Shown piece after piece: positions 15,716 to 23,854 of a stretch of 64,000 nt of DNA. Position 1 is the first letter of the stretch. Each line of letters begins with the position of its first letter. The notes under the pieces are model-generated. The model did no database searches. It worked only from the letters and a program-made list of their open reading frames with translations, and had not been told where the DNA came from. A program made the translations under genes and the position numbers. The stretch covers positions 1-64,000 of the forward strand of contig NZ_BNAW01000032.1 of the NCBI RefSeq assembly GCF_014654205.1, in the 5' to 3' direction. The stretch comes from Amycolatopsis bullii (GTDB lineage Bacteria; Actinomycetota; Actinomycetes; Mycobacteriales; Pseudonocardiaceae).

Positions 15716-16567
15716 ATGCAGGACTTCTTCGACCTGACCCTCGGCGGGATCTCGGCCGGCGCGGTGTACGCGGCGCTCGGGCTCGCCCTGGTCATCATCT
15801 ACCGGGCCACCCGGGTGGTGAACTTCGCGCAACCCGCCCTCGCCCTGATCTCGACGTACCTCGCGTACTCGGTGACGAAGGCGACGGGCAGCTACTGGCT
15901 CGGCTTCGCCGTCGCGATCGTCGCCGGGACGCTGCTGGGTGTCGCCACCGAACGGCTGCTCATCCGGCCGCTGCGGCACCGCTCGGAGCTCAGCTCGATC
16001 ATCGTCACGCTCGGGCTCCTGCTGGTGCTGCAGGCGGTCGCGGGCATGATCTGGTCCAACGAGCCACTGGCGTTCTCGTACGCCTTCGACTTCCGCGGCC
16101 GGTTCTCGGCCAACGACCTGTTCGTCGTGCTCGTCGTCGTGGCCATCGCCGCGCTGGTGCTGGTGGTGTTCAAGTACACGCCGCTGGGCCTGCGGATGCG
16201 CGCGGCCGCGTTCGCCCCCGAAGTGGCGCGGACGCTCGGCGTGCGGGTCGGGCTGATGCTCACCGCCGGCTGGGGACTGGCCGCGGCCGTCGGGTCGCTG
16301 GCCGGGCTGCTCGCCACCCCACCGTTCCTCTTCCCGAACGTGCTCGACGGCGTCTTCGTCTACGCGCTCACCGCGGCGGTGCTCGGCGGCCTCGACAACC
16401 CGCTGGGCACCATCGCCGGCGGGTTCGTCCTCGGCGTCGGACTGTCCTATGTGTCCGGCTACTTCGGACCGGAGATGGTGACGATCGCCGCGCTGGCCAT
16501 CCTGGTCATCGTGCTGACGCTGCGGCCCAGCGGGCTGTTCGGCCGGGCCAAGGTGAGGCGGGTATGA
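15716..16567 (+). CDS. livH: Branched-chain amino-acid-type ABC permease LivH
   Basis: A 283-residue integral membrane protein with about eight hydrophobic segments. It opens LGGISAGAVYAALGLALVII, typical of LivH, and contains GLRMRAAAFAPEVARTLGV, the cytoplasmic coupling helix that contacts the ATPases. A late LTAAVLGGLDNPLGTIAGG motif is also characteristic. ATG 15716 follows ATGGAGGTGAA. It ends four bases into livM (ATGA overlap). Confidence 0.9.
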   Translation: MQDFFDLTLGGISAGAVYAALGLALVIIYRATRVVNFAQPALALISTYLAYSVTKATGSYWLGFAVAIVAGTLLGVATERLLIRPLRHRSELSSIIVTLGLLLVLQAVAGMIWSNEPLAFSYAFDFRGRFSANDLFVVLVVVAIAALVLVVFKYTPLGLRMRAAAFAPEVARTLGVRVGLMLTAGWGLAAAVGSLAGLLATPPFLFPNVLDGVFVYALTAAVLGGLDNPLGTIAGGFVLGVGLSYVSGYFGPEMVTIAALAILVIVLTLRPSGLFGRAKVRRV

Positions 16568-17634
16568 CCGTGCGCACGAAACCGGCGGAAGCCACGGCCA
16601 CGCCGGTGAAGCAGCGCCGCACGCTGCCGCCGTTGCTCGTCCACGCGCTCGCCGCGCTGGCCGCGCTCGTGGTGGTCGTGCTGCTGACCCTGGTCACCGA
16701 CGAGTTCACCAACCTGCGCATCGCGACCATCGGGTACTACCTGATCGCGGTGGCGGGGCTGACTTTGCTGACCGGCCTCACCGGGCAGGTGTCGCTCGGC
16801 CATGGCGCCTTCATGTTCATCGGCGCCTACACGGTGGCGTTGCTGGTGAAGCACGTGCCGTCGTTGCCGCTGTGGGCCGACCTGCTGCTGGCCTCGGCGG
16901 CCGGTGGGCTCGCCGGGCTGCTCGCCGGCGCGGCGGCGGCCCGGCTGCGCGGCCCGTACCTGGCCGGGGCGACCCTCGCGCTGGCCGTCGGCCTGCCCGC
17001 GCTGACCCGCAAGTTCCCGGACTTCCTGGGTGGCAGCAACGGACTCAGCTTCACCGTCCACAGCAGACCGAACGGGATCGGCGTCCCGGAGCTGCGCTGG
17101 CAGACCTGGATCGTCTGGCTCAGCGTGCTGCTGGCGCTGGTGCTGGTGGTGAACATCGTCCGCGGCCGGCTCGGCCGGGACTTCCGCGCGGTCCGCGACG
17201 ACGAGGTCGCCGCGGCGCTGAGCGGGATCGCCGTCGGGCGCACGAAAATCCTCGCGTTCCTGGTCAGCGCGGTGTGCGGCGGGCTCGCCGGTGGCCTGCA
17301 GGCGTTCCTGCTCGGCACCGCCGCACCCGGCTCGTTCACGCCCGCGCTGTCGCTGAGCCTGCTGGCCGCGGTGGTGCTGGGCGGGCTCGGGTCCCTGTGG
17401 GGTGCGCTGTGGGGCGCGGTCGCGCTCGTGTACTTCCAGGCCTGGTCGGAAGACCTCGCCGACGTCCTGCACCTGAACACCGACGTGGCCAACAACCTCC
17501 CGCTCGCGGTGTACGGCGTGATCCTCATCGTCGTCGTGCTCGCCTTCCCGCGCGGCATCCAGGGCGGTTTCTCGAAGCTGCGCGGACTTCTCCGCCGACC
17601 CGCCGAAAAGAAGGAGAACCATGAGAACCACTAG
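16564..17634 (+). CDS. livM: Branched-chain amino-acid-type ABC permease LivM
   Basis: A 356-residue membrane protein. LTGLTGQVSLGHGAFMFIGAY is the family hallmark near residue 75, and DEVAAALSGIAVGRTKILAF is the coupling helix. The first 40 residues are a hydrophilic, basic cytoplasmic tail. LivM pairs with LivH to form the membrane channel. It overlaps livH by 4 bases and the binding-protein gene by 14 bases, so the operon is tightly coupled. Confidence 0.9.
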   Translation: MTVRTKPAEATATPVKQRRTLPPLLVHALAALAALVVVVLLTLVTDEFTNLRIATIGYYLIAVAGLTLLTGLTGQVSLGHGAFMFIGAYTVALLVKHVPSLPLWADLLLASAAGGLAGLLAGAAAARLRGPYLAGATLALAVGLPALTRKFPDFLGGSNGLSFTVHSRPNGIGVPELRWQTWIVWLSVLLALVLVVNIVRGRLGRDFRAVRDDEVAAALSGIAVGRTKILAFLVSAVCGGLAGGLQAFLLGTAAPGSFTPALSLSLLAAVVLGGLGSLWGALWGAVALVYFQAWSEDLADVLHLNTDVANNLPLAVYGVILIVVVLAFPRGIQGGFSKLRGLLRRPAEKKENHENH

Positions 17635-18934
17635 GTACGGCGCGGGGTTCCTCGCCCTCGCCTTGACGCTGACCGCCTGCGGCGGCGCGGGGGAGAGCGA
17701 CGGCGGCGGGCAGCAGGCCGCCGATTCGGCGGTCGGGGTCACGAAGGACACCGTCGTCATCGGCACGCACCAGCCGCTCACCGGCCCGGCCGCCCCCGGG
17801 TACAGCAAGATCTCCGTCGGCGCCCGCGCGGTGTACCAGGCGATCAACGACGGCGGCGGGATCAACGGGCGCAAGATCGACTACAAGGTGGAGGACGACG
17901 GCTACAACCCGACGAAGACCGTCGAGGTCGTCAAGAAGCTCGTCCTGCAGGACAAGGTCTTCGCGATCGTCGGCGGTCTGGGGACGCCGACGCACTCGAA
18001 GGTCGTCGACTACCTGAACTCCGAAGGCGTCCCCGACCTGCTCGTGTCGTCGGGCGCGCTCGCCTGGGACAACCCGCAGAAGGCGCCGATGACCTTCGGG
18101 TACCAGGTGGACTACACCCGGGAAGGCAAGATCCAGGGCCAGTACGTCAAGGACACGTTCGCCGGCAAGAAGGTCGGCTACTTCACGCAGAACGACGACG
18201 TCGGCCGCGACACCCAGGCCGGGCTCGACCAGTTCGTCAAGGACCAGGTCGTCGTCCGCCAGGGCTACGACAGCGCCAACACCGACGTCACCCCGCAGCT
18301 GTCCGCGCTCAAGGCGGCCGGTGCCGAGGTCGTCGTCTGCGCGTGCATCCCGGCGTTCACGGCGCTGTCGATCCTGGCCGCGGCGAAGATCGGGTACAAA
18401 CCGCAGTTCGTGGTCAGCAGCATCGGCGCGGACCCGGCGACGCTGTCCGGGCTGCTGCAGGACTTCGCCAAGCGCGGCGGCGCCAGCGTCTCCAGCGGGC
18501 AGCTGCTGGCCGGCCTGATCGGCACCGGGTACCTGCCGGACGTCGCCCAGACGTCGGACCCGTGGATCGCCTACTTCAAGGGCCTTCACGACAAGTACAT
18601 CCCGAAGGAGCCGTTCACCAACACGGTGCTGTTCGGCATGGTGCAGGCTTACACGTTCGGGCAGGCGCTCAAGGCGGCCGGGCCGGACCCGACGCGGCAG
18701 AAGGTCGTCGACGCGATGAGCTCCGGCGCGCTGAAGGGCCCGGGCCTGACGCCGTTCGGGTTCTCGAAGGACTCGCACGCCGGCTACACGGGTGCGTACG
18801 TCTTCAAGATCAACCCGGACGTCACGACGACGGTGATCCAGCCACCGGCCGTCACCGACCGTGGCACGGGCGCGATCACGCCGTACTCCGGTGAGCGGGC
18901 CACTCCGGAGCAGGTCAACCTGGTGAGCAAGTGA
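17621..18934 (+). CDS. LivK-type substrate-binding lipoprotein
   Basis: A 437-residue lipoprotein with signal MRTTRYGAGFLALALTLTAC; the lipobox Cys is followed by a Gly/Ser-rich tether. The mature part has the type I periplasmic binding fold: 'DTVVIGTHQPLTGPAAPGYSKISVGARAVYQAINDGGGINGRKI' is the classic opening. At 437 residues it matches the longer ligand-binding proteins of actinobacteria rather than E. coli LivK. It captures the substrate for the LivGFHM transporter of the same operon. GAAGGAG precedes the ATG. A strong hairpin closes the operon right after the stop. Confidence 0.9.
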   Translation: MRTTRYGAGFLALALTLTACGGAGESDGGGQQAADSAVGVTKDTVVIGTHQPLTGPAAPGYSKISVGARAVYQAINDGGGINGRKIDYKVEDDGYNPTKTVEVVKKLVLQDKVFAIVGGLGTPTHSKVVDYLNSEGVPDLLVSSGALAWDNPQKAPMTFGYQVDYTREGKIQGQYVKDTFAGKKVGYFTQNDDVGRDTQAGLDQFVKDQVVVRQGYDSANTDVTPQLSALKAAGAEVVVCACIPAFTALSILAAAKIGYKPQFVVSSIGADPATLSGLLQDFAKRGGASVSSGQLLAGLIGTGYLPDVAQTSDPWIAYFKGLHDKYIPKEPFTNTVLFGMVQAYTFGQALKAAGPDPTRQKVVDAMSSGALKGPGLTPFGFSKDSHAGYTGAYVFKINPDVTTTVIQPPAVTDRGTGAITPYSGERATPEQVNLVSK

Positions 18935-18939
18935 CGATC

Positions 18940-18970
18940 GGGCCGGCTCGTGGGCGACGCGAGCCGGCCC
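18940..18970 (+). terminator. Terminator of the liv operon
   Basis: Perfect 11-bp arms GGGCCGGCTCG and CGAGCCGGCCC with a 9-base loop, six bases after the stop of the binding-protein gene. There is no T-run, as is usual for actinobacterial hairpins. Confidence 0.75.
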
Positions 18971-18993
18971 ATCCGCTCACATAGGGTGGCGAC

Positions 18994-19560
18994 ATGAGTG
19001 TCAGGGAGAAGGTCGTGCGGGCGGCCGTGCGGCTGTTCGCCGAGAAGGGCTTCGAGGCGACGACGGTCCGCGAGATCGTCGAGGAAGCCGGCGTCACCAA
19101 GGGCGGGCTGTACCACTACTTCGAGTCCAAGGACGACCTGCTCTTCGAGATCTACGCCGCGATGCTGCGGATGCAGACCCGGCGGATGGTGACGATCGCC
19201 GAGTCGGACCTGCCGCTGGCCGAGCGGCTGCACGCGATCATCGCCGACGTCGTGGTCACGAGCATCGCCGACCTCGACGCGGCGACCGTGTTCTTCCAGT
19301 CGTTCCCGCTGCTGGAGAAGTCCAAGCAGGTCCAGGTGCGCGCGGAACGGCGGACCTATCACGAACGGGTCCGCGATCTGGTCGCCGAAGGGCAGCGTTC
19401 CGGCGTCTTCCGCGCCGACGTCCCGGCCGACCTGGTGATCAACTACCACTTCGGCGCCATCCACCGGCTGGGCATGTGGTACCACGCGGAAGGGGAGCTG
19501 TCGGGCGAGCAGGTGGGGAAGCACTTCGCGGACCTGATGCTGCGCAGTCTCCGTCCTTAG
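18994..19560 (+). CDS. TetR/AcrR-family transcriptional regulator
   Basis: A 188-residue protein with a clear N-terminal TetR DNA-binding domain: REKVVRAAVRLFAEKGFEATTVREIVEEAGVTKGGLYHYFESKDDLLFEIY. The C-terminal ligand domain resembles regulators of fatty-acid and acyl-CoA metabolism (KstR2/FadR type), but that is only a style match. It lies on the same strand just past the liv operon terminator. Only about 20 bases separate the terminator from its start, so it may be transcribed from a very short leader. Confidence 0.9.
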   Translation: MSVREKVVRAAVRLFAEKGFEATTVREIVEEAGVTKGGLYHYFESKDDLLFEIYAAMLRMQTRRMVTIAESDLPLAERLHAIIADVVVTSIADLDAATVFFQSFPLLEKSKQVQVRAERRTYHERVRDLVAEGQRSGVFRADVPADLVINYHFGAIHRLGMWYHAEGELSGEQVGKHFADLMLRSLRP

Positions 19561-19631
19561 TGGACTGGTTTGACTTCGCCGCGTCCGTGGTACTGACCGG
19601 GATCATCGCTGTCTCGCTGAGGAGGGTGCTC

Positions 19632-20036
19632 GTGCAGATCCAGGTCAACACCGACCACAACATCCACGGTGGCGAAGGACTGGCCGGGTACGTGACCACC
19701 GACCTGGAGCAGAGCCTGTCGAGGTTCCGCGGGTGGCTGACCCGGGTGGAGGTGCACCTCAGCGAAGACGGGGGGGCCAAACCGGAGGACAAGAAGTGCG
19801 TGATCGAGGCGCGGCCCGGCGGCAAGCAGCCGGTGGCGGTCACCCACCACGCGGCCACTGTGGACGACGCCTACGCCGGCGCGGCGCACAAGCTGGGGCG
19901 GGTGCTGGATTCCCGGTACGGCCGCGCCCACGACCACAAGGGCAGTGACAGCATCCGCCACATGCCCGCTCCGGAAGACCCGGACGTGGTCGGCGTGCTC
20001 GAGGATTCGCGCGACACCGCGCCGGACATGGGCTAA
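19632..20036 (+). CDS. HPF/RaiA-like ribosome-associated protein
   Basis: Starting at GTG 19632 (six-base spacing from GAGGAG) this gives 134 residues, MQIQVNTDHNIHGGEGL. The pattern matches the sigma-54 modulation/S30EA family: a beta strand with an N-terminal IQV, 'VTTDLEQSLSRFRGWLTRVEVHLSEDGG', a second strand pair with CVIEARP, and a helix DDAYAGAAHKLGRVLDSRYGR. Family members bind the 30S decoding centre and silence ribosomes in stationary phase. This copy lacks the C-terminal dimerisation domain of long HPF, so it would be a short-type or diverged member. The last 25 residues are His/Asp-rich. Confidence 0.65.
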   Translation: MQIQVNTDHNIHGGEGLAGYVTTDLEQSLSRFRGWLTRVEVHLSEDGGAKPEDKKCVIEARPGGKQPVAVTHHAATVDDAYAGAAHKLGRVLDSRYGRAHDHKGSDSIRHMPAPEDPDVVGVLEDSRDTAPDMG

Positions 20037-20037
20037 C

Positions 20038-20054
20038 CTCGACACCGTGTCGAG
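20038..20054. terminator. 17-bp palindrome after the HPF-like gene
   Basis: CTCGACAC-C-GTGTCGAG is perfectly symmetrical and begins one base after the stop of the HPF-like gene. With a single central base it would make a poor RNA loop, so it could equally be a protein-binding site. Confidence 0.4.
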
Positions 20055-20116
20055 CCCCGAAGCGTCCAGGACCGGGCTGCCGGTCTTCCCGGTGGCCCGA
20101 TAACTCCCCGTTCCCG

Positions 20117-20131
20117 GGTCACCGGGTGACC
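20117..20131. promoter_or_regulatory. Palindrome before MFS exporter
   Basis: GGTCACC-G-GGTGACC is perfectly symmetrical and lies 41 bases before the GTG at 20173. It sits where an operator for the exporter would be expected. No regulator is assigned to it. Confidence 0.4.
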
Positions 20132-20172
20132 ACGAAATCGTCCTGCCGATCTCGTGATCCCTGGAGCTTCGT

Positions 20173-21273
20173 GTGCCCTTGTACCTGCTTGCCCTGGCCG
20201 TGTTCGCCATGGGCACGTCCGAATTCATGCTGGCCGGGCTGGTGCCCGGCATCGCCGCCGCCTTCGCCGTCTCGCCGGCGCAGGCGGGGTACCTCACCTC
20301 CGCCTTCGCCGCCGGGATGGTCGCCGGGGCGCCAGTGATGGCCGCCCTCGCGCGGTCGTGGCGGCGGCGGACCGCGCTCTTGTGCTTCCTCGCCGTCTTC
20401 GTCGCGATGCACGTGGCCGGTGGGCTGACGACCTCGTTCGGTGTCCTCGTCGGCACGCGACTCGTGGCCGCCATCGCCAACGCCGGGTTTCTCGCCGTCG
20501 CGCTGATCGCCGCCACCGAGCTGGCGCGACCGGGCCGGGCGCTTGCCGTCCTGCTGGGCGGCTCGACCGCGGCGTGCGTCGTCGGCATCCCGGGTGGGGC
20601 GCTGCTCGGGTGGCGGCCGGCGTTCTGGGCCGTCGCGGCGCTGTGCCTGCCCGCTTTCGCGGCGGTCCGGTGGATCCCCGACACCCCGGCGGGCCGCGAG
20701 CCGGGTGACCTGCGGGCCGAACTCGCCGTGCTGCGGCCGGTGGCCGGCGTGCTCCTGACCGGCGCGTTCGTCAACGCGGCCACGTTCGGCGTCTTCACCT
20801 CCCTGGCGCCGGTGGCCTCGGGCGTCGCCCCGGTGCCGGTGGTGCTCGGCGCGTTCGGCGTGGGGTGCTTCGCCGGGATCACCGCGGCCGGGCGGCTCGC
20901 CGACCGGTGGACCGGCCGGGTCGTCGCCATCGGCGGTCCGCTGCTGCTCGCCGGGTGGGTCGCCGCGGCTTTGGCCGCGGCGATCCCAGTGGTGCTCGTG
21001 ACCCTCGCCTTCACGCAAGGCGCGTTGTCCTTCGCCGTCGGCGGCACGGTGATCGCCCGCATCCTGCGGCTGGCCGAGGCCGCCCCGACGATGAAGGGGG
21101 CGTACGCGACCGCCGCGCTCAACGTCGGGGCCACGGCCGGCCCCGTCCTCACCGGGGCGGCGGGGAACCCGTTTTGGGTCGCCGCCGGGCTGGTCGCGGC
21201 GGCGTCGGTGCTCGCGGTCCTGGTGCCCGGGGTGTTCGCGAGGCCGCCGAGGGTGAGGACGGCGGCCGGGTAG
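20173..21273 (+). CDS. MFS exporter of the Cmx/CmlR (chloramphenicol efflux) type
   Basis: A 366-residue exporter with about 12 hydrophobic segments. 'LYLLALAVFAMGTSEFMLAGLVPGIAAAF' is very close in style to the start of the actinobacterial chloramphenicol exporters CmlR and Cmx. Next come SPAQAGYLTSAFAAGMVAGAP and the basic loop RSWRRRTALL. The true substrate could be any small drug. Starts at GTG 20171 and 20173 overlap; 20173 is in frame. It is convergent with the MFS gene at 21289, with 15 bases between the stops. Confidence 0.85.
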   Translation: MPLYLLALAVFAMGTSEFMLAGLVPGIAAAFAVSPAQAGYLTSAFAAGMVAGAPVMAALARSWRRRTALLCFLAVFVAMHVAGGLTTSFGVLVGTRLVAAIANAGFLAVALIAATELARPGRALAVLLGGSTAACVVGIPGGALLGWRPAFWAVAALCLPAFAAVRWIPDTPAGREPGDLRAELAVLRPVAGVLLTGAFVNAATFGVFTSLAPVASGVAPVPVVLGAFGVGCFAGITAAGRLADRWTGRVVAIGGPLLLAGWVAAALAAAIPVVLVTLAFTQGALSFAVGGTVIARILRLAEAAPTMKGAYATAALNVGATAGPVLTGAAGNPFWVAAGLVAAASVLAVLVPGVFARPPRVRTAAG

Positions 21274-21288
21274 ATCGTGCGTGGGTGG

Positions 21289-22434
21289 TCACGCGGGCAC
21301 TCGGCGATCCTGCCGCAGCGAGTACAGCGCAATCCCCAGGCCGCCGAGGGTGAGCACGGCCGCGACCAGGTAGATCGCCCGCGGGCCGCCGGTGGTGTCG
21401 ATGACGCCGCCGCCCAGCCAGCCGGCGACGGCCGCCGCCAGCTGGTAGCCGGAGGCGTTGACCGCCACGGCCAGCGTCGGTGCCTCGGCCGCCGCCGTGA
21501 TCACCCGGGTCTGCATGCCCGGCACGATCGCGAAGGCCAGCGCGCCCAGCACGACCGTCGACACCGCCGTCGCGACCGGGTTGCCGCCGCCGAACCAGGC
21601 CAGGGCGAGCACCCCGGCCAGCACGGCGAGCAACCCGGCCAGCGACGGCAGCAGGGCCCGGTCCGCCAGCCGCCCGCCGACGACGTTGCCGAGGACCGCG
21701 CCGGCGCCGTAGCCGAGGAGGAGCACCGGGACGGCGCCGGCCGGGAAGCCGCCCACCTCCGTCAGCAGCGGCGCGAGGTAGGTGAAGACCATCAAGACGC
21801 CGACGTTGCCGGCCGCGGTCAGCGCGATCGCCAGCCGGACCCGGCGGTCGGTGAAGACGCGCAGCTCGCCGGTCACCGGGCCGGTCGTCGCGGACGGCCG
21901 GTCCGGGACGAACCGCAGCACCGCCAGCAGCGCCAGCGCGGCGGCGCCCGCGACCGACCAGAACGTCGCCCGCCAGCCGAGGTGCTGGCCGACGAACGTA
22001 CCCAGCGGCGCGCCCAGGACGATGCCGAGGTTCAGGCCCAGCGCCACCTTCGCCACGGCGGAACCCTGCTTGCCCGGGCGCGCTTCCGCCGCCGCGGTGG
22101 CGATCGCGACGGCGAAGAAGGTCGCGATCACCAGGCCGGCGAGCACCCGCGAGACCAGCAGCAGCGGGTAGTTCGGGGCGACGGCGGAGGCCGCGTTCGC
22201 CAGCACGGCGGTGATGACCAGCCCGATCACCAGCGGTTTCCGCGAGACCCGCGCGGTCAGCAGCGTGACGATCGGGCCACCGGCGATCATGCCGATCGCG
22301 TACGCGGTCGTCAGCAGCCCGGCCGCCGAAAGCGGGATCGCCAGCCCGCCGGCGACGTCCGGGAGAATGCCGGACACCACGAATTCGCCGGTCGTGAGGC
22401 TGAACACGACGAGCATGAGGGAAAAGACGGCCAC
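21289..22434 (-). CDS. MFS exporter controlled by divergent MarR
   Basis: A 381-residue exporter starting at GTG 22434 with GGGGAG upstream. It opens AVFSLMLVVFSLTTGEFVVSGILPDVAGGLAIPLSAAG, and helices 2-3 enclose TARVSRKPLV. This is the AraJ/DHA1 style of drug or sugar exporter. The start region faces a MarR regulator gene at 22516 across an 81-base gap that contains repeated TTCGAG-type sites, so MarR repression is likely. The substrate is unknown. Confidence 0.85.
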   Translation of the reverse strand: MAVFSLMLVVFSLTTGEFVVSGILPDVAGGLAIPLSAAGLLTTAYAIGMIAGGPIVTLLTARVSRKPLVIGLVITAVLANAASAVAPNYPLLLVSRVLAGLVIATFFAVAIATAAAEARPGKQGSAVAKVALGLNLGIVLGAPLGTFVGQHLGWRATFWSVAGAAALALLAVLRFVPDRPSATTGPVTGELRVFTDRRVRLAIALTAAGNVGVLMVFTYLAPLLTEVGGFPAGAVPVLLLGYGAGAVLGNVVGGRLADRALLPSLAGLLAVLAGVLALAWFGGGNPVATAVSTVVLGALAFAIVPGMQTRVITAAAEAPTLAVAVNASGYQLAAAVAGWLGGGVIDTTGGPRAIYLVAAVLTLGGLGIALYSLRQDRRVPA

Positions 22435-22450
22435 GGAACTCCCCAGTTGG

Positions 22451-22477
22451 TTCGAGTTAGAATGATTCGAGCTAGAA
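22451..22477. promoter_or_regulatory. Direct repeats, likely MarR operator
   Basis: TTCGAGTTAGAA (22451-22462) and TTCGAGCTAGAA (22466-22477) differ by one base and are spaced 15 bases apart. A third GTTCGAACC follows at about 22486. They lie in the divergent promoter of the MFS and MarR genes and are clearly more AT-rich than the surroundings. Confidence 0.6.
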
Positions 22478-22515
22478 CTATCACAGTTCGAACCATGGGG
22501 TCTAGAGTTCGGGGC

Positions 22516-22935
22516 ATGCCGAGCGAGGAGATCGACCGCGACGTCTGCAAGCTGGTCCACGGGCTCGCGCGCACCCTCGACGGCCACGTCCGCCGGGTCG
22601 CGGACGCCATGGGGCTCACCCCGAGCCAGGTGGTGGCCCTGCGCGAGCTGTCGGAACCGATCACCGCCCGCGAGCTGGCGGCGCGCATGGCGTGCGAAGC
22701 CTCGAACGCGACGTTCGTGCTCGACCGCCTCGAGGAACGCGGGCTGCTCAACCGCCACCCGCACCCGGGGGACCGACGGGCCAAGCAGATCGTCCTCACC
22801 CCGGAGGGCGACCGCCGCCGGGCCGAGGCGGTGAAGCGGCTCGGGGAGAGCTCACCGCTGGGGTCGTTGCGCGCGGATCAGCAGGAGGCGCTGCGGAACC
22901 TGTTGCAGGCCTTGGCTTCCGACGGCGAGCGCTAG
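22516..22935 (+). CDS. MarR-family transcriptional regulator
   Basis: A 139-residue regulator starting at ATG 22516. The winged-helix core is ADAMGLTPSQVVALRELSEPITARELAARMACEASNATFVLDRLEERGLLNR with the wing HPGDRRAKQIVLTPEG. It is divergent from the MFS exporter, the classic arrangement for local repression of a drug pump. An upstream in-frame ATG at 22495 would add seven residues. The gene ends tail to tail with the small membrane gene at 22932, sharing four bases. Confidence 0.9.
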   Translation: MPSEEIDRDVCKLVHGLARTLDGHVRRVADAMGLTPSQVVALRELSEPITARELAARMACEASNATFVLDRLEERGLLNRHPHPGDRRAKQIVLTPEGDRRRAEAVKRLGESSPLGSLRADQQEALRNLLQALASDGER

Positions 22936-23126
22936 GCTCGCCGCCGGCGGACGTAGTGGGTGATCAGCAGCGCGATCGCCCCGATCGCCACCGCGCCGGC
23001 CACCGTCCGCACCGGCAATCCCAGTCCTGCCAAGGGGCCCGCCGCGTTGACCGCGGCACTGACCACCAGCACCAGCCACAGCAGCACCGGGCTGGAAGAA
23101 CGCGTCGAAACGTTGTCGTTGTTCAT
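22932..23126 (-). CDS. Small two-helix membrane protein
   Basis: A 64-residue protein with a hydrophilic head (MNNDNVSTRSSS), two hydrophobic segments (about residues 13-33 and 40-57) separated by a Gly/Pro turn, and a basic tail (HYVRRRRA), which predicts both ends in the cytoplasm. No family is recognised. A 22-bp inverted repeat that also stands before the ABC exporter operon lies 57 bases upstream of its start, so it may belong to the same regulon as the two-component system behind it. Confidence 0.65.
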   Translation of the reverse strand: MNNDNVSTRSSSPVLLWLVLVVSAAVNAAGPLAGLGLPVRTVAGAVAIGAIALLITHYVRRRRA

Positions 23127-23182
23127 GCCCTGAACGCTAAAGAACCACTGCGGCCACGAGAATGCTGCGCACACCCCGATCC

Positions 23183-23204
23183 GGGGTGGTGCCTGCGCTA
23201 CCCC
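23183..23204. promoter_or_regulatory. 22-bp inverted repeat, copy 1 (candidate response-regulator site)
   Basis: The outer arms are GGGGT and ACCCC with a TGC/GCG core between them. Nineteen of 22 bases agree with the copy at 25067-25088. It overlaps the last codons of the response-regulator gene and lies upstream of the small membrane gene at 22932-23126. Confidence 0.55.
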
Positions 23205-23854
23205 GCGTCCCGGCCGAGGTAGGCCAGCACCGCCAGCACCCGGCGGTGCCCCGCGCCTTCGTCGGACGGCAGGCCGAGCTTCGCGAAGATGTTCCTGATG
23301 TGCTTGAGCACCGCGCCGTCGCTGACGACCAGCAGCTCCGCGATCGTGCTGTTGTTGTAGCCCTCGGCCATCAGCCCCAGCACTTCGCGCTCGCGGGCGG
23401 TCAGCGCGTCCAGGGGGTCCGCGGCGCGGCGGCGGGCCATCAGCCGGCCGATCACCTCGGGGTCCATCGCCGTGCCGCCCTTGGCGACGCGCTGCAGCGC
23501 CTCCAGGAACCGCTCGACCTTGCCGACGCGCTCCTTGAGCAGGTAACCCACGCCGCCGACGCCGTCGGCGAGCAGCTCGACCGCGTAGCTCGTCTCCACG
23601 TGCGCCGACAGCACCAGCACCGGCAGCGCCGGGTGGATCTCGCGGGCGCGGACGGCCGCGCGCAGGCCCTCGTCGCGGTGGGTCGGCGGCATCCGCACGT
23701 CCATCACCACCGCGTCGGGCCGCTCGTCCTCGACGAACGCCAGGAAGTCCTCGGCGTTGTCGAAGGTCGCCGCGACCTCGATGCCCGCCGTCTTCAGCAG
23801 CAGGGCGAGGCCTTCGCGCAGCAACGCGTCGTCCTCGGCGATCACGACCCGCAT
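23198..23854 (-). CDS. NarL-family response regulator
   Basis: A 218-residue regulator. The receiver domain has EDD near residue 7, the phospho-acceptor Asp in VVMDVRMPP and the Lys in LLKER. The DNA-binding domain is of the LuxR type, LTAREREVLGLMAEGYNNSTIAELLVVSDGAVLKHIRNIFAKLG. It overlaps the histidine kinase gene by 13 bases, which suggests translational coupling. With the kinase it probably controls the divergent ABC exporter at 25166. This kinase, regulator, MacB-type ATPase and FtsX permease arrangement is common for envelope-stress or antimicrobial-peptide defence in actinobacteria and firmicutes. Confidence 0.9.
   Translation of the reverse strand: MRVVIAEDDALLREGLALLLKTAGIEVAATFDNAEDFLAFVEDERPDAVVMDVRMPPTHRDEGLRAAVRAREIHPALPVLVLSAHVETSYAVELLADGVGGVGYLLKERVGKVERFLEALQRVAKGGTAMDPEVIGRLMARRRAADPLDALTAREREVLGLMAEGYNNSTIAELLVVSDGAVLKHIRNIFAKLGLPSDEGAGHRRVLAVLAYLGRDAG

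Noticed and set aside
19557..21332. Minus-strand Ala/Thr/Pro-rich frame over HPF-like and MFS genes
   Set aside because: Composition shadow; no signal peptide, no domain.
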